This document shows, in pieces, positions 1-9,124 of a stretch of DNA of 58,034 bases. Position 1 is the stretch's first letter. Each line of letters opens with the position of its first letter. The notes under the pieces are model-generated. The model saw only the letters and a program-made list of their open reading frames with translations, was not told where the DNA came from and made no database searches. The position numbers were made by a program, and so were the translations under genes. The stretch comes from Streptomyces phyllanthi (GTDB lineage: Bacteria > Actinomycetota > Actinomycetes > Streptomycetales > Streptomycetaceae), in NCBI RefSeq assembly GCF_009377205.1, contig NZ_VJZE01000012.1, positions 1-58,034 of the forward strand. Direction: 5' to 3'.

Positions 1-80
1 CATCCCAAGGGGGCGACCGTCTTCTGTGTACCAGGCATCGGACCGCGTTTCGGCGGCGATTCGCGGCGCCGGGCGAAGAG

Positions 81-94
81 GGGCCGAACGGCCC
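81..94. promoter_or_regulatory. DevR/OsdR-type palindrome
   Basis: GGGCCGAACGGCCC, a perfect 6+2+6 palindrome (7+2+7 if 80-95 is counted). It lies 78-91 bases upstream of a minus-strand ATG at positions 3-1, the same offset as at other genes here. It may therefore serve a leftward gene whose body lies outside the window; only its start codon would be visible, and no clear ribosome binding site precedes it. Confidence 0.6.
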
Positions 95-189
95 CATCGA
101 TTCAGGCACAGCGGCCCCACGGGTCCCGCCCGTGCGGGGGCCGGATGGTGCAGGACCGACCGCCCGTCGGCCCTGTCCGCTGCCAGTGC

Positions 190-632
190 CGCTGTCGGAG
201 GCGACCGAGAACGACGGCGCCCGCGGGCACATGGCCGACGCCACGCCCGCCAGATAGCCGATGAGCACGGGCCGGGACAGCAGATCCGCGAGGAAGCGGC
301 CGCGTCGCCCGGGCCACCACGTTCAGCGGCCCCACCGCGATCGCGAGTGTGGCCGGCGTCGCGTACCGGGCCGGCTCTCCGGCGGCGAGCGGTGCGACCA
401 CCGTCGCCGTCATCAGCGCGGTCGTCGACTCCGGGCCGACCGAGAGCAGGCGGGAAGAGCCGAGCAGGGCGTACACGACGAGCGCGGGCAGGATCGCCCG
501 CAGCCCGGTGACCGGCGGCGGCCCGGCCACCCCCGCGTACGCCATCACCCGGGGAATGAGCCGGCGGCCATCGTCACCCCGGCCAGGATGTCGCCCTTTC
601 AGCCACGAGTACCGGTAGCCCCGTTGCCCCAC
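190..632 (-). pseudogene. Decayed SulP-family anion permease (N-terminal part)
   Basis: Minus-strand translation gives recognisable pieces of the N-terminal membrane domain of a SulP sulfate/anion permease, spread over different frames. They are WLKG, then GDILAGVTMAAG in another frame, then LIPRVMAYAGVAG and YALLGSSRLLSVGPESTTAL back in the first frame, and near 270-290 FLADLLSRPVLIGYLAGVA in a third frame. At least three frame changes are needed. All later membrane helices and the STAS domain are missing, so the gene cannot be functional. SulP proteins carry sulfate or bicarbonate. The identification rests on motif recognition only. Confidence 0.75.
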
Positions 633-650
633 CGCATGTCACCGCCCACA

Positions 651-684
651 GGGTCCACTGGCCCCGGTCGGGGACCTGCGGCCC
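651..684. promoter_or_regulatory. Tandem DevR/OsdR-type boxes upstream of the first universal stress gene
   Basis: Two sites match GGGNCNNNNGNCCC: GGGTCCACTGGCCC at 651-664 and GGGACCTGCGGCCC at 671-684. They start 20 bases apart, about two helical turns, and end 61-82 bases before the stress-protein ATG at 746. Tandem boxes suggest cooperative binding of the response regulator encoded at 16988-17680 (inference). Confidence 0.7.
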
Positions 685-745
685 CCTGCGCCACCGGCCC
701 CCGCACCACCACGCTGGACTCGAATCCCCGATGAGGAGGCAGAAC

Positions 746-1618
746 ATGACCCGCAGTGTCGTCATAGGTCTCGACGGCTCGGCCGAGAGCCGTGCCGCGG
801 CGGAGTGGGCGGCCCGCGAGGCGAAGCGGCGCTTTCTGCCGCTCAAGCTCGTCCACGTCTGGGAGGCGGTCCCCGAGCCCTTGGCCCTGGCGCAGCTCCT
901 CGGTGCCGATACACGTCAGCAGTGGAGCGAGCGAAGCGAGATGGGGGGTATCCCGCGCGAGGTGGTCGAAGGGCTCAGGTCGCGTCACCCTGGACTGGAC
1001 GTGACCGTGGAGCAGGTCTCCGGCCGGCCCGCCGAGATGCTGACCCAGGCGGCGAAGGACGCCGAGCTACTGGTCCTCGGCTCCCGGGGACTGAGCGGCA
1101 TCGGAGGATTCCTCGTCGGCTCCGTGGGCCAGGCCGTCGTGGCGCACGCCGAGCAGCCTGTGGTTCTGGTTCGTGCCGGCGAGCAGGCCGTCGGCGGGCC
1201 CGTCGTCCTCGGGCTCGACACCGACCACCCCGACGAAACGGTGATCGCCCACGCCTTCGAGGCGGCTGCCCGCCGTGTGACACCCCTGCTGGTTGTCCAT
1301 GCCTGGGCCCTGCCGCCGTACTTCGCCTACGGCCTGCCCGCCGACCCCGAGCTCAACGCCGTGCTGGGCAAGCAGGACGCTGCCACGCTGGCCGAGGTGC
1401 TGCACCGCTGGAAGGAGAAGTACCCGGCCGTCCAGGTCATCGAGGAGTCCCGTTCCGGTAGTCCCGCCGTTCAACTGGTCGAGGCCTCCCGCGAGGCGTC
1501 CCTGCTCGTCGTCGGCCGCCGGATCCGCCACAGCCCGCTCGGCGCCCACATCGGCCCCGTGACGCACGCCGTGCTGCACCACGCCACCGCCCCCGTCGCC
1601 GTCGTCGCACACGACTGA
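746..1618 (+). CDS. Tandem universal stress protein (USP 1)
   Basis: 290-residue cytoplasmic protein with two UspA domains (about 3-143 and 152-290). Domain 1 has a complete ATP-binding motif G112-x2-G115-x9-G125-S126. Domain 2 has a degenerate GRRIRHSPLGAHIGP segment. ATG 746 is chosen because GAGGAGG (733-739) sits 6 bases before it; an in-frame ATG at 731 overlaps that site. Tandem USPs with ATP motifs are hallmark members of the mycobacterial DosR regulon and of the S. coelicolor OsdR regulon. Here the gene follows two palindromic boxes. The next USP gene begins 32 bases downstream, so the two are probably cotranscribed. The exact role of the family is unknown. Confidence 0.93.
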   Translation: MTRSVVIGLDGSAESRAAAEWAAREAKRRFLPLKLVHVWEAVPEPLALAQLLGADTRQQWSERSEMGGIPREVVEGLRSRHPGLDVTVEQVSGRPAEMLTQAAKDAELLVLGSRGLSGIGGFLVGSVGQAVVAHAEQPVVLVRAGEQAVGGPVVLGLDTDHPDETVIAHAFEAAARRVTPLLVVHAWALPPYFAYGLPADPELNAVLGKQDAATLAEVLHRWKEKYPAVQVIEESRSGSPAVQLVEASREASLLVVGRRIRHSPLGAHIGPVTHAVLHHATAPVAVVAHD

Positions 1619-1650
1619 CGCGCCGCCGAGACCATCGAGGAGAAACCACC

Positions 1651-2556
1651 ATGAACGAGGTACACCACGGCACCATGGAACTCCCTCTGGTCGTGGGCGT
1701 GGACGGCTCCGAGCCGAGTCTGCGGGCCGTCGACTGGGCGGCGGACGAGGCCGTGCTGCGCGGGGTGCCGCTGCGGCTGGTGCACGCCTCGTTGTGGGAG
1801 TGGTACGAGGGTGCCGCGCTGGCCGAGGACCTCGGCAAGCCGTCCGACAAGGTGCTGGCCGACGAGATCGTCGACGGCGCCGCCCGACGGGCACGCACCC
1901 GGCAACCGGACCTGAAGGTGTCCACCGAGGTACTGGCCGAGGAGCCGGAGTACGCGCTGGTGCGGGAGGGACGACGCGCCTCCGCACTGGTCCTGGGCAG
2001 CCGGGGGCGCGGCGGCATCGCCGAGCTGCTGCTCGGTTCCGTCAGCCTGACCGTGGCCGCATACGCCACCTGCCCGGTGGTCGTTCTGCGCGGCCGCCAG
2101 GACAAACAGGAACAGCCGGTGACGCATGGACGCATCCTGCTCGGTGTCGGCGAGGAGACGCACGGTTCTGCGGCTGTGCGTTTCGCCTTCGAGGAGGCGG
2201 AGCGACGGGGTGCCGTACTGGAGGCCGTCCGGGCCTGGCGGTGCCCCGCACACGAGACCGCCGACCACCCCCTCCTCGCCGGCGAGCCTGCCCACCTGCA
2301 TGAACAGCGGGCCGCCGAGACGCTGGAGGCCGCGCTGAACGAGACGGCCGCCAAGTACCCGTCCGTGCAGGTGCGCCGGCGCACCGCCGAGGGCCCGGCC
2401 CGCAAGGTGCTGCTCGACGCTTCGGCCACCGCCGACCTGCTGGTCGTCGGCGCCCGGCGGCGGAAGCAGACCTTCGGACTCCAGCTCGGGCGCGTCGCCC
2501 ACACCCTTCTGCACCACTCCGCCTGCCCGGTCGCCGTCGTGCCGCAGCGGAGTTGA
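1651..2556 (+). CDS. Tandem universal stress protein (USP 2)
   Basis: 301 residues, two UspA domains (about 10-148 and 158-301). The first carries G116-x2-G119-x9-G129-S130, the ATP-binding pattern. The second ends in a helix LGRVAHTLLHHSACPVAVV typical of the family. GAGGAGAA at 1637-1644 sets the ATG at 1651. The short gap to USP 1 and the absence of its own palindromic box suggest it is the second gene of a two-gene operon driven from the boxes at 651-684. Probably a nucleotide-binding stress or dormancy protein; no enzymatic function can be assigned. Confidence 0.93.
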   Translation: MNEVHHGTMELPLVVGVDGSEPSLRAVDWAADEAVLRGVPLRLVHASLWEWYEGAALAEDLGKPSDKVLADEIVDGAARRARTRQPDLKVSTEVLAEEPEYALVREGRRASALVLGSRGRGGIAELLLGSVSLTVAAYATCPVVVLRGRQDKQEQPVTHGRILLGVGEETHGSAAVRFAFEEAERRGAVLEAVRAWRCPAHETADHPLLAGEPAHLHEQRAAETLEAALNETAAKYPSVQVRRRTAEGPARKVLLDASATADLLVVGARRRKQTFGLQLGRVAHTLLHHSACPVAVVPQRS

Positions 2557-2569
2557 TACGACGACCGGC

Positions 2570-2770
2570 TCAGAGACCCGCCGCGTGATCGGGGACGCAG
2601 GTCTGCAGATCGCGCGGCGGCCGTACGTGGCCGGTCGACGGGGCGCGGCGGCAGGTCGAGCACCAGCGGCGGTACCTCGTGGTACGGCACGGTGCTCAGC
2701 AGGTGCGCGATCATGTTCAGCCGGGCGCGCCGCTTGTCCCGCGGCCGACGGCGGCGACGGGTTCCCCTGC
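2570..2770 (-). pseudogene. C-terminal remnant of polyphosphate kinase 2
   Basis: Minus-strand sequence encodes DKRRARLNMIAHLLSTVPY followed by a PPLVLDLPPRP segment, which matches how actinobacterial PPK2 proteins end. After a frameshift it continues as RDLQTCVPDHAAGL and stops at 2572-2570. Only about 65 of the usual 270 or so residues remain. Walker motifs and catalytic residues are gone, so this is a relic. PPK2 transfers phosphate between polyphosphate and nucleotides. Family assignment is by recalled motif and needs a database search. Confidence 0.65.
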
Positions 2771-3144
2771 CTGGTGTCGGGCCATGGGCCGGCCGACCCC
2801 ATGACTGGGTCGTCCGGTACCCCGCCCGGGCCCTTCGGCACCCTGCGCCTGGACGGGCCCGGAGGTTCGATGGAGACAAGAGCCAACCCGATGGAAGTGG
2901 AAGGGGCACTGCGGCGCCGCCGCATCCATCGCCGCAGGCCGGCCCTCGTGCGGGCGGCCGAGGCGCCCCGCGGACCTGATCGGATCGCGGCCCATCGCTG
3001 AGCCGGAGCAGCCTGGAACTGCCGTACCAGGTCAACGGCAAGGCACCGGCCGCCACCGGTAACCCGAACGTCAGGCACGCACCGCCTTCCACGGATCGAA
3101 GGGCCATCAAGGCCGTCCCCGTGGCCACCTGGAGGATTCAAGCC
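2771..3144. other. Intergenic stretch with orphan palindromes
   Basis: No convincing gene. GGGCCGGCCGACCC at 2786-2799 fits the DevR-type pattern and GGGCCCTTCGGCAC at 2828-2841 fits with one mismatch. They lie next to the truncated 5' side of the PPK2 remnant and some 300 bases before the carbamate kinase. A short open frame from 2870 (about 43 codons, arginine-rich) resembles no family I know. This looks like a deletion scar that kept a promoter. Confidence 0.4.
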
Positions 3145-4068
3145 ATGCGCATCGTCATCGCTCTCGGCGGCAACGCCCTGCTGCACGGGCGCGAACGCCC
3201 CGACGCTGCCGTGCAGCAGGCGAACATCGACCGGGTGACCACCGCCGTCGCCGCTCTCGCTCTCGAACACGAGATCGTCGTCACCCACGGCAACGAGCCG
3301 CAGATCGGCCTGCTCGCCATGGAGAGCGCGGCCGACCCGGTGCTGACCGCCCCCTATCCGCTGGACCTGCTGGGCGCCCAGACCGAAGGCCTGATCGGCT
3401 CGCTGCTGGTCCGGGCTCTGCACGACACGCTGCCCGGCCGCAAGATCGCCGCACTCGTCACCCACACCCTCGTACGGGCCGACGACCCGGCCTTCGCACG
3501 GCCCACGAAACGCGTCGGCCCGGTGTACCCCCGGGACATCGCCCGCACCCTCGCGCGAAGGCGGGACTGGCACATCGCCAGGGATGCCAGAGGATGGCGC
3601 CAAGTCGTCGCCTCACCAGCGCCCGAGGGAATCGTCGAGACCGAGACCATCCGCGACCTGCTCACCTGTGGAGCGCTGGTCATCTGCGCCGGCGGCGGAG
3701 GCGTGCCCGTCACCGCCGACAGCGACACCGGCGCGCTGCACGGAGTGGACGCCGTCGTCGACAAGGACCTCACCGCCGCCCTGCTCGCCGAGGAACTCAA
3801 GGCCGACTTCCTGCTCATCCTCACCGACGTCCCGTGCGTGTACACCGGCTACGGCACCCCCGACCCGCAGCCCGTCCTCGACGCCACCCCTGACGACCTG
3901 CGCCGCGCGGGCTTCCCCGCCGACTCCATGGGCCCCAAGACGGAGGCCGCCGCCCGGTTCGTCGAACGCACCGGGGGACTGGCCGCCATCGGCGCCCTGG
4001 ACGCGGCGTACGAGATCGTCCACGGGAGGTCGGGGACCCTGGTGCGCCCCGACCTGGCCGTCGGCTGA
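3145..4068 (+). CDS. arcC: Carbamate kinase
   Basis: 307-residue cytosolic enzyme of the amino-acid kinase fold: ATP + carbamate gives or takes carbamoyl phosphate + ADP, the ATP-yielding last step of arginine deiminase-type fermentation. The N-terminal ALGGNAL, the central CAGGGGVPV near residue 182, DKDLTAALLA near 204 and the LILTDV strand are family signatures. Length is normal. GGAGGA at 3131-3136 fixes ATG 3145; an in-frame GTG at 3121 has no such site. No arginine deiminase or ornithine transcarbamylase gene is nearby, so the source of carbamoyl phosphate is not evident here. A bulged hairpin follows the stop. Confidence 0.9.
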   Translation: MRIVIALGGNALLHGRERPDAAVQQANIDRVTTAVAALALEHEIVVTHGNEPQIGLLAMESAADPVLTAPYPLDLLGAQTEGLIGSLLVRALHDTLPGRKIAALVTHTLVRADDPAFARPTKRVGPVYPRDIARTLARRRDWHIARDARGWRQVVASPAPEGIVETETIRDLLTCGALVICAGGGGVPVTADSDTGALHGVDAVVDKDLTAALLAEELKADFLLILTDVPCVYTGYGTPDPQPVLDATPDDLRRAGFPADSMGPKTEAAARFVERTGGLAAIGALDAAYEIVHGRSGTLVRPDLAVG

Positions 4069-4087
4069 GACGCAGCCGGAACGCAGT

Positions 4088-4101
4088 GGACCGGACGGTC
4101 C
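4088..4101. promoter_or_regulatory. Weak DevR-type palindrome
   Basis: GGACCGGACGGTCC has symmetric 6-base arms but departs from the best motif at positions 3 and 12. It lies about 180 bases before the PNPOx-like gene, farther than usual. Confidence 0.3.
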
Positions 4102-4114
4102 CCTGGCCTCGGGA

Positions 4115-4141
4115 GGGGCACCCGTGCCGTGGCACTGCCCC
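4115..4141 (+). terminator. Possible hairpin terminator after carbamate kinase
   Basis: GGGGCA-ccc-GTGCC pairs with GGCAC-TGCCCC, giving an 11-base-pair stem with a 3-base bulge. It lies about 50 bases past the stop and lacks a U-tract, as is common in streptomycetes. Confidence 0.4.
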
Positions 4142-4278
4142 TGGGGCCCGACCCGCCCCAGGACGTCCAGGTCGTTCTCCGGAATGGCCGGGACCGATGG
4201 CCCCTCACTCCTGGGCCTCGTCCGGCTCAGGATGGAAGGACGCATAACCGCTGTACCAGGCGAAAGACGGGCTGGCTG

Positions 4279-4719
4279 ATGTACCCCAACGACGGTTTCC
4301 ACGAACTCGGGCGCCAGGAGTGCCTGCGGCGGCTGGCCAAGGTGCCCGTCGGCCGCATTGTCTACACGCGCCGGGCCCTGCCCGCCGTGCTGCCGGTGAA
4401 CTTCGGCGTGGACGGCGACGGCGCGGTTGTGCTGCGCACCTCCGCGGCCTCGGAACTGGTCCGCGCGATCGACGGGGCGGTGGTCGCCTTCGAGGCCGAT
4501 GACGTCGACGCGGTCCGGCACTCCGGCTGGAGCGTTGTCGTCACGGGCCGGGCCACGGTGGTGACCGACCCTGCCGAGCACGAGCGCCTGGCCCGCACCG
4601 TTCCGGTCTCCTGGGTGCCCTCGCCGCAGGAGGTCTTCGTCCGTATCAAGCCCGAACTCGTCACCGGTCGTGAGCTCGTCGGCGGACGCACCCTGTACGG
4701 GGTGGACCTCACCGCCTGA
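4279..4719 (+). CDS. PNPOx-like flavin-binding protein
   Basis: 146 residues with the split beta-barrel of the pyridoxamine 5'-phosphate oxidase-like superfamily: an N-terminal helix (LGRQECLRRLAKVPVGRIVY), then LPAVLPVNFGVDGDGAVVLRT, the usual FMN or F420 cofactor-contacting strands. Such proteins are common in the DosR/OsdR regulons of mycobacteria and streptomycetes. Substrate unknown. ATG 4279 is the first start giving the family's normal N-terminus; the ribosome binding site is weak. It stands alone between carbamate kinase and USP 3. Confidence 0.85.
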   Translation: MYPNDGFHELGRQECLRRLAKVPVGRIVYTRRALPAVLPVNFGVDGDGAVVLRTSAASELVRAIDGAVVAFEADDVDAVRHSGWSVVVTGRATVVTDPAEHERLARTVPVSWVPSPQEVFVRIKPELVTGRELVGGRTLYGVDLTA

Positions 4720-4784
4720 ACGCCCCTTCTCCTCCTTCCCTTTTCCTCCTTCGCTTTTCCTCTCGTCCGTCCGGGCCCGGGCCC

Positions 4785-4822
4785 GGACCGGTCGGCCCGG
4801 CGACACGGGGGCCGATCGGCGT
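4785..4822. promoter_or_regulatory. Probable DevR-type boxes upstream of USP 3
   Basis: GGACCGGTCGGCCC (4785-4798, one mismatch) and GGGCCGATCGGCGT (4809-4822, two mismatches on the right arm) are 24 bases apart. They are about 165-200 bases before the USP 3 start, so a long leader is implied if they are used. The 268-base gap 4720-4987 also holds a pyrimidine-rich run (4724-4766). Confidence 0.45.
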
Positions 4823-4987
4823 TCCGATGGGCACTGTCGGCCCCTGCCCGGAGGGGCCGTGGACGACGAGTATCCGCAGTGGAGCCGCCGCGGGATCGAC
4901 GCCCAGTCGGCCGACGGCGAGCTTGCCCACGGTTCTCGGTCCCACGAGGGCTGCGTACCCCGCGCACGAAGAGAAGGGAACAAGACA

Positions 4988-5818
4988 ATGACTCTCCGTC
5001 ATGTGGCCGTCGGTGTGGACGGCTCGCTGGTAGCCGTACGGGCGCTCGACCGGGCCACCGAGGAAGCGGTGCGCCGCGGCACCGCGTTGCGCATCGTGTA
5101 CGCCGTGGCCGACCGCGACGAGGCGGGGCCGGTTCTGGCATCGGCGGCCTCACGGGTCCACGAGCGTCATCCCGGCCTGCCGGTGGAGACCCGGGCCGTG
5201 GAGGACGGCGCCGTGCGGGCGCTGGCACGGGAGAGCGAGAGCGCCGTCCTCACCGTGGTGGGCACCCGGGGGCTCGGCGGTGTCACCGGCCTGCTGGCGG
5301 GCGCGGTGAGTCAGCGGCTGGCCGCGCACACGCACGGTCCGCTGCTCGTCGTCCGCGGGGACCACCCCTGCGACAACGGGCGCGAAGTGCTGCTGGGCCT
5401 GGAGAGCGACGCCGACGCGGACGCGGCCGCCTACGCCTTCCAGGAAGCCGAGCGGCGCGGGACCCGGCTGCACGTCCTGCACTCCCGGGCGCACCGGCAC
5501 ACCACACCCGAACTGCCCTCGCTGGTCCCCGCCACGAGCCCCGGCCAGCAGCGCCAGGCCCGCGACGACCGGGCGGAGGAAGCCGTCGCGCGGTTCAGCA
5601 TCGCCCGACTGCGGGAGGCGTACCCCGAGGTCGACGTCGACAGCCGCACGGTGCGTACCGGCCCGGGCCACGCTCTCCTGGCGGCGACCCGCGAGGCCGG
5701 CGTCGTGATCATCGGCGCGCACCGCCGCACGGGCCGGGTCGGTCCGCAGCTCGGTCCGGTCGCGCACGCCCTGCTGCACCACTCCCACTGCCCGGTGGTG
5801 CTGGTGCCGGCGACCTGA
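4988..5818 (+). CDS. Tandem universal stress protein (USP 3)
   Basis: 276 residues, two UspA domains (about 3-123 and 132-276). The nucleotide motif is slightly degenerate: G92-x2-G95-x9-G105 is followed by Ala instead of Ser/Thr. It is shorter than the other four paralogs here because the insert after strand 2 is reduced. ATG 4988 follows an AGAAGGGAA ribosome binding site. Context, boxes and downstream phosphoketolase fit an oxygen-limitation regulon. ATP binding may be weaker than in the paralogs (inference). Confidence 0.92.
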   Translation: MTLRHVAVGVDGSLVAVRALDRATEEAVRRGTALRIVYAVADRDEAGPVLASAASRVHERHPGLPVETRAVEDGAVRALARESESAVLTVVGTRGLGGVTGLLAGAVSQRLAAHTHGPLLVVRGDHPCDNGREVLLGLESDADADAAAYAFQEAERRGTRLHVLHSRAHRHTTPELPSLVPATSPGQQRQARDDRAEEAVARFSIARLREAYPEVDVDSRTVRTGPGHALLAATREAGVVIIGAHRRTGRVGPQLGPVAHALLHHSHCPVVLVPAT

Positions 5819-5843
5819 TGGCGGGCACCGCGGTGAAGCGGAT

Positions 5844-5866
5844 GGCCCGGTCGGCCCTGTCGGCCC
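5844..5866. promoter_or_regulatory. Overlapping DevR-type boxes upstream of phosphoketolase
   Basis: GGCCCGGTCGGCCC (5844-5857) and GGCCCTGTCGGCCC (5853-5866) each have one mismatch to GGGNCNNNNGNCCC. They end 81-90 bases before the phosphoketolase ATG. Confidence 0.55.
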
Positions 5867-5947
5867 GGGGCGGGTGGGCGGAGAGTGGAGAGGTGCGGAC
5901 CGTTGCGCACCCTTTGCCCGACGCCCCGACCCGGAAGGGAAGCCCCC

Positions 5948-8329
5948 ATGCCCGCCGACACGCAGCAGGCCCCCGGCGTACTCACGGACGAGGAACTCAA
6001 CGCCCTGGACGCCCACTGGCGCGCCGCGAACTACCTGGCCGTCGGCCAGATCTACCTCGTGGCCAACCCCCTGCTGACCGAACCGCTGCGACCCGAACAC
6101 GTCAAGCCGCGCCTCCTCGGCCACTGGGGAACCTCCCCGGGCCTGAACCTGGTCCACACCCACCTCAACCGCGTCATCAAGACCCGCGGCCTTGACGCCC
6201 TGTGCGTCTGGGGCCCCGGCCACGGCGGACCCGCCGTCCTCGCCAACTCCTGGCTGGAAGGCTCGTACACCGAGACCTACCCGGACATCACCCGGGACGC
6301 CGACGGCATGGCCCGGCTGTTCAAGCAGTTCTCCTTTCCCGGCGGCGTGCCCAGCCACGTCGCCCCGGAGACACCGGGCTCCATCCACGAGGGCGGTGAA
6401 CTCGGCTACGCGCTCTCGCACGCCTACGGTGCCGCCCTCGACAACCCCGGCCTGGTCGTCACCTGCGTGATCGGCGACGGTGAGGCGGAGACCGGTCCGC
6501 TGGCCGCGTCCTGGCACTCCAACAAGTTCCTCGACCCCGTCCACGACGGCGCCGTCCTGCCGGTCCTGCACCTCAACGGCTACAAGATCGCCAACCCGAC
6601 GGTACTCGCCCGCCTCCCCGAGTCCGAGCTCGACGAGCTCCTGCGCGGCTACGGCCACGACCCCGTCCACGTCACCGGCGACGACCCGGCGGCCGTCCAC
6701 CAGGCCATGGCGCGCGCCATGGACACGGCGCTGGACCGCGTCGCCGCGATCCAGCGCGCCGCACGCGAGGACGGCGCGACCGAGCGCCCCCGCTGGCCGG
6801 TGATCGTGCTGCGCACTCCGAAGGGCTGGACCGGTCCGGCGGAGGTCGACGGCCTGCCGGTGGAGGGCACCTGGCGCGCCCACCAGGTGCCGCTGGCCGC
6901 CGTCCGCGACAACCCCGAGCACCTGCGGCAGCTGGAGGCCTGGCTGCGCTCCTACCGGCCCGAGGAACTGTTCGACGAGCACGGCAGCCCCCGCCCCCAG
7001 GTGCTGGACTGCGTCCCGGACGGTGCCCGACGGCTCGGCGCCACCCCGCACGCCAACGGGGGGCTGCTGCTGCGCGAACTGCCCCTGCCGCCTCTGGAGA
7101 AGTACGCGGTCCCGGTCGACAAACCCGGCGCCACCCTGCACGAGCCCACCCGCGTCCTCGGCCAGTTGCTGGAAGACGTCATGCGGAACACCGCCGACCG
7201 GCGCGACTTCCGTCTCGTCGGCCCCGACGAGACCGCCTCCAACCGGCTCCAGGCCGTCTACGCGGCCAGCGGCAAGGCGTGGCAGGCAGACACCCTCGAC
7301 GTCGACGAGCACCTCGACCGGCACGGCCGCGTGATGGAGATCCTGTCCGAACACACCTGCCAGGGCTGGCTGGAGGGCTACCTCCTCACCGGCCGCCACG
7401 GACTGTTCTCCTGCTACGAGGCCTTCGTCCATATCGTCGACTCGATGGTCAACCAGCACACCAAGTGGCTGCGCGTCACCCGCCGCCTGCCCTGGCGCGC
7501 CCCCATCGCCTCCCTCAACTACCTGCTGACCTCGCACGTCTGGCGTCAGGACCACAACGGCTTCTCCCACCAGGACCCCGGCTTCGTCGACCACATCCTC
7601 AACAAGAGTCCGGAGGCCGTACGGGTCTACCTGCCGCCGGACGCCAACACACTGCTCTCCGTGGCCGACCACGCGCTGCGCAGCCGCGACTACGTGAACG
7701 TGATCGTGGCCGGCAAACAGCCCTGCTTCGACTGGCTGTCGATGGAGCAGGCCCGCGTCCACTGCGCGCGCGGCGCCGGGATCTGGGACTGGGCCGGCAG
7801 TGAGAGCGGCGGCGAGCCCGACGTGGTCCTGGCCTGCGCGGGCGATGTGCCGACCCAGGAGGTGCTGGCAGCCGCCCAGTTGCTGCGCCGCCATCTGCCC
7901 GAGCCGGCCGTGCGGGTCGTCAACGTCGTCGACATCGCCCGTCTGATGCCGAGCGAGGAACACCCGCACGGGATGAGCGACTTCGAGTACGACGGCCTGT
8001 TCACCCCGGACAAGCCGGTGATCTTCGCCTACCACGGCTACCCGTGGCTGATCCACCGCCTGGCCTACCGCCGCACCGGCCACCCGCACCTTCATGTGCG
8101 GGGCTACAAGGAGATCGGCACCACGACCACGCCCTTCGACATGGTCGTCCGTAACGACCTGGACCGCTACCGCCTGGTCATGGACGTCATCGACCGTGTC
8201 CCCGGGCTCGCGGTGCGCGCCGCGGCCGTACGCCAGCGCATGGAGGACGCCCGCCTGCGTCACCACGACTGGATCCGTGTCCACGGGACCGACCTGCCGG
8301 AGGTCGCCGACTGGTCCTGGGACGGCTGA
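5948..8329 (+). CDS. xfp: Phosphoketolase (xylulose-5-P / fructose-6-P)
   Basis: 793-residue thiamine diphosphate enzyme, full family length. It cleaves xylulose 5-phosphate (or fructose 6-phosphate) with phosphate to acetyl phosphate plus glyceraldehyde 3-phosphate (or erythrose 4-phosphate), giving acetyl phosphate without NADH production. Visible signatures are [28 protein letters not shown], the cofactor motif GDGEAETGP at 176-184 and [17 protein letters not shown] just upstream supports ATG 5948. The gene has its own palindromic boxes and stands alone between USP 3 and a DoxX-like gene. No acetate kinase gene is in the window, so conversion of acetyl phosphate to ATP would need a gene elsewhere. 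Confidence 0.95.
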   Translation: MPADTQQAPGVLTDEELNALDAHWRAANYLAVGQIYLVANPLLTEPLRPEHVKPRLLGHWGTSPGLNLVHTHLNRVIKTRGLDALCVWGPGHGGPAVLANSWLEGSYTETYPDITRDADGMARLFKQFSFPGGVPSHVAPETPGSIHEGGELGYALSHAYGAALDNPGLVVTCVIGDGEAETGPLAASWHSNKFLDPVHDGAVLPVLHLNGYKIANPTVLARLPESELDELLRGYGHDPVHVTGDDPAAVHQAMARAMDTALDRVAAIQRAAREDGATERPRWPVIVLRTPKGWTGPAEVDGLPVEGTWRAHQVPLAAVRDNPEHLRQLEAWLRSYRPEELFDEHGSPRPQVLDCVPDGARRLGATPHANGGLLLRELPLPPLEKYAVPVDKPGATLHEPTRVLGQLLEDVMRNTADRRDFRLVGPDETASNRLQAVYAASGKAWQADTLDVDEHLDRHGRVMEILSEHTCQGWLEGYLLTGRHGLFSCYEAFVHIVDSMVNQHTKWLRVTRRLPWRAPIASLNYLLTSHVWRQDHNGFSHQDPGFVDHILNKSPEAVRVYLPPDANTLLSVADHALRSRDYVNVIVAGKQPCFDWLSMEQARVHCARGAGIWDWAGSESGGEPDVVLACAGDVPTQEVLAAAQLLRRHLPEPAVRVVNVVDIARLMPSEEHPHGMSDFEYDGLFTPDKPVIFAYHGYPWLIHRLAYRRTGHPHLHVRGYKEIGTTTTPFDMVVRNDLDRYRLVMDVIDRVPGLAVRAAAVRQRMEDARLRHHDWIRVHGTDLPEVADWSWDG

Positions 8330-8355
8330 CCGACGCCAACGGGTCCGGACACAGA

Positions 8356-8390
8356 GGGCCGTTCGGCCCGCTGTCCGGGCCCTGCAGCCC
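8356..8390. promoter_or_regulatory. Tandem DevR/OsdR-type boxes upstream of the DoxX-like gene
   Basis: GGGCCGTTCGGCCC (8356-8369) is a perfect-arm palindrome. GGGCCCTGCAGCCC (8377-8390) has one mismatch and starts 21 bases later. They end 91-112 bases before the ATG at 8482. Confidence 0.72.
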
Positions 8391-8481
8391 CTCCGACGGG
8401 CGTAGTCGACGCGGGACATTGAAGACGCAACGAGAGTCGTCCGCATCCTGCGCGTCACAGCCCTCGAAAGGGATGAGCATC

Positions 8482-9105
8482 ATGGCAGTGCACGGTCACC
8501 CCCACCGATACCGCGGGTTCCGCTTCCCGTCCCTGAGCAAGGCCGGGACCGCTACCGCGTCCGCCGACGCGACGACAGCCGCCGCGACGGCGACCCGCGC
8601 GTACGTGTTCGCCGGTCTGCGTCTGCTGACCGGCTTCGTCTTCCTGTGGGCGTTCCTGGACAAGACGTTCGGCTTCGGCTACGCGACCCCGTCCGGCAAG
8701 GGCTGGATCGACGGCGGCTCGCCGACCAAGGGCTTCCTCAGCGGCGTGGCCGTCGGGCCGATGGAGTCCACCTTCCACGACTGGGCCGGGGCCGCCTGGG
8801 CGAACTGGCTGTTCATGCTCGGCCTGGGCGGCATCGGCCTCGCCCTGATCGCCGGCATCGGCCTGCGGCTCGCAGCGGTCGCCGGCACGGCGATGATGGC
8901 GCTGATGTGGATCGCGGAGTGGCCGCCGGCCAGGCACCTGTCCGACGGATCGGCGAGCATGTCGACCAACCCGTTCGCCGACTACCACCTCGTCTACGCC
9001 GTCGTCCTCATCGCGCTTGCGGCGGCGGGCGCCGGCGCCACCTGGGGTCTGGGCAGGGCTTGGGCGCGGCTGCCCTTCGTCAGCCGCAACCGCTGGCTCC
9101 TCTGA
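8482..9105 (+). CDS. DoxX/DoxD-like integral membrane protein
   Basis: 207 residues with about four hydrophobic helices, including roughly 42-62 (AYVFAGLRLLTGFVFLWAFL), two between 108 and 150, and one near 168-190. It resembles the DoxX/DoxD family, whose founding member is the small subunit of an archaeal thiosulfate:quinone oxidoreductase; many actinobacterial members have unknown function. The N-terminal 40 residues are polar and Ala/Thr-rich. ATG 8482 is preferred because AAAGGGA (8467-8473) is correctly spaced; an ATG at 8473 overlaps it. A strong terminator follows. A link to quinone or redox balance at low oxygen is inference. Confidence 0.8.
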   Translation: MAVHGHPHRYRGFRFPSLSKAGTATASADATTAAATATRAYVFAGLRLLTGFVFLWAFLDKTFGFGYATPSGKGWIDGGSPTKGFLSGVAVGPMESTFHDWAGAAWANWLFMLGLGGIGLALIAGIGLRLAAVAGTAMMALMWIAEWPPARHLSDGSASMSTNPFADYHLVYAVVLIALAAAGAGATWGLGRAWARLPFVSRNRWLL

Positions 9106-9124
9106 GGGCCGGATGCTCCTCGGA

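Noticed and set aside
2870..3001. Short plus frame beginning METRANPMEVEG
   Set aside because: No ribosome binding site or homology recognised; kept only as part of the scar region.
5150..8458. Minus-strand open frame of 1102 codons opposite USP 3 and phosphoketolase
   Set aside because: Antisense shadow typical of high-GC genes; no domain, while the plus strand encodes complete known enzymes.
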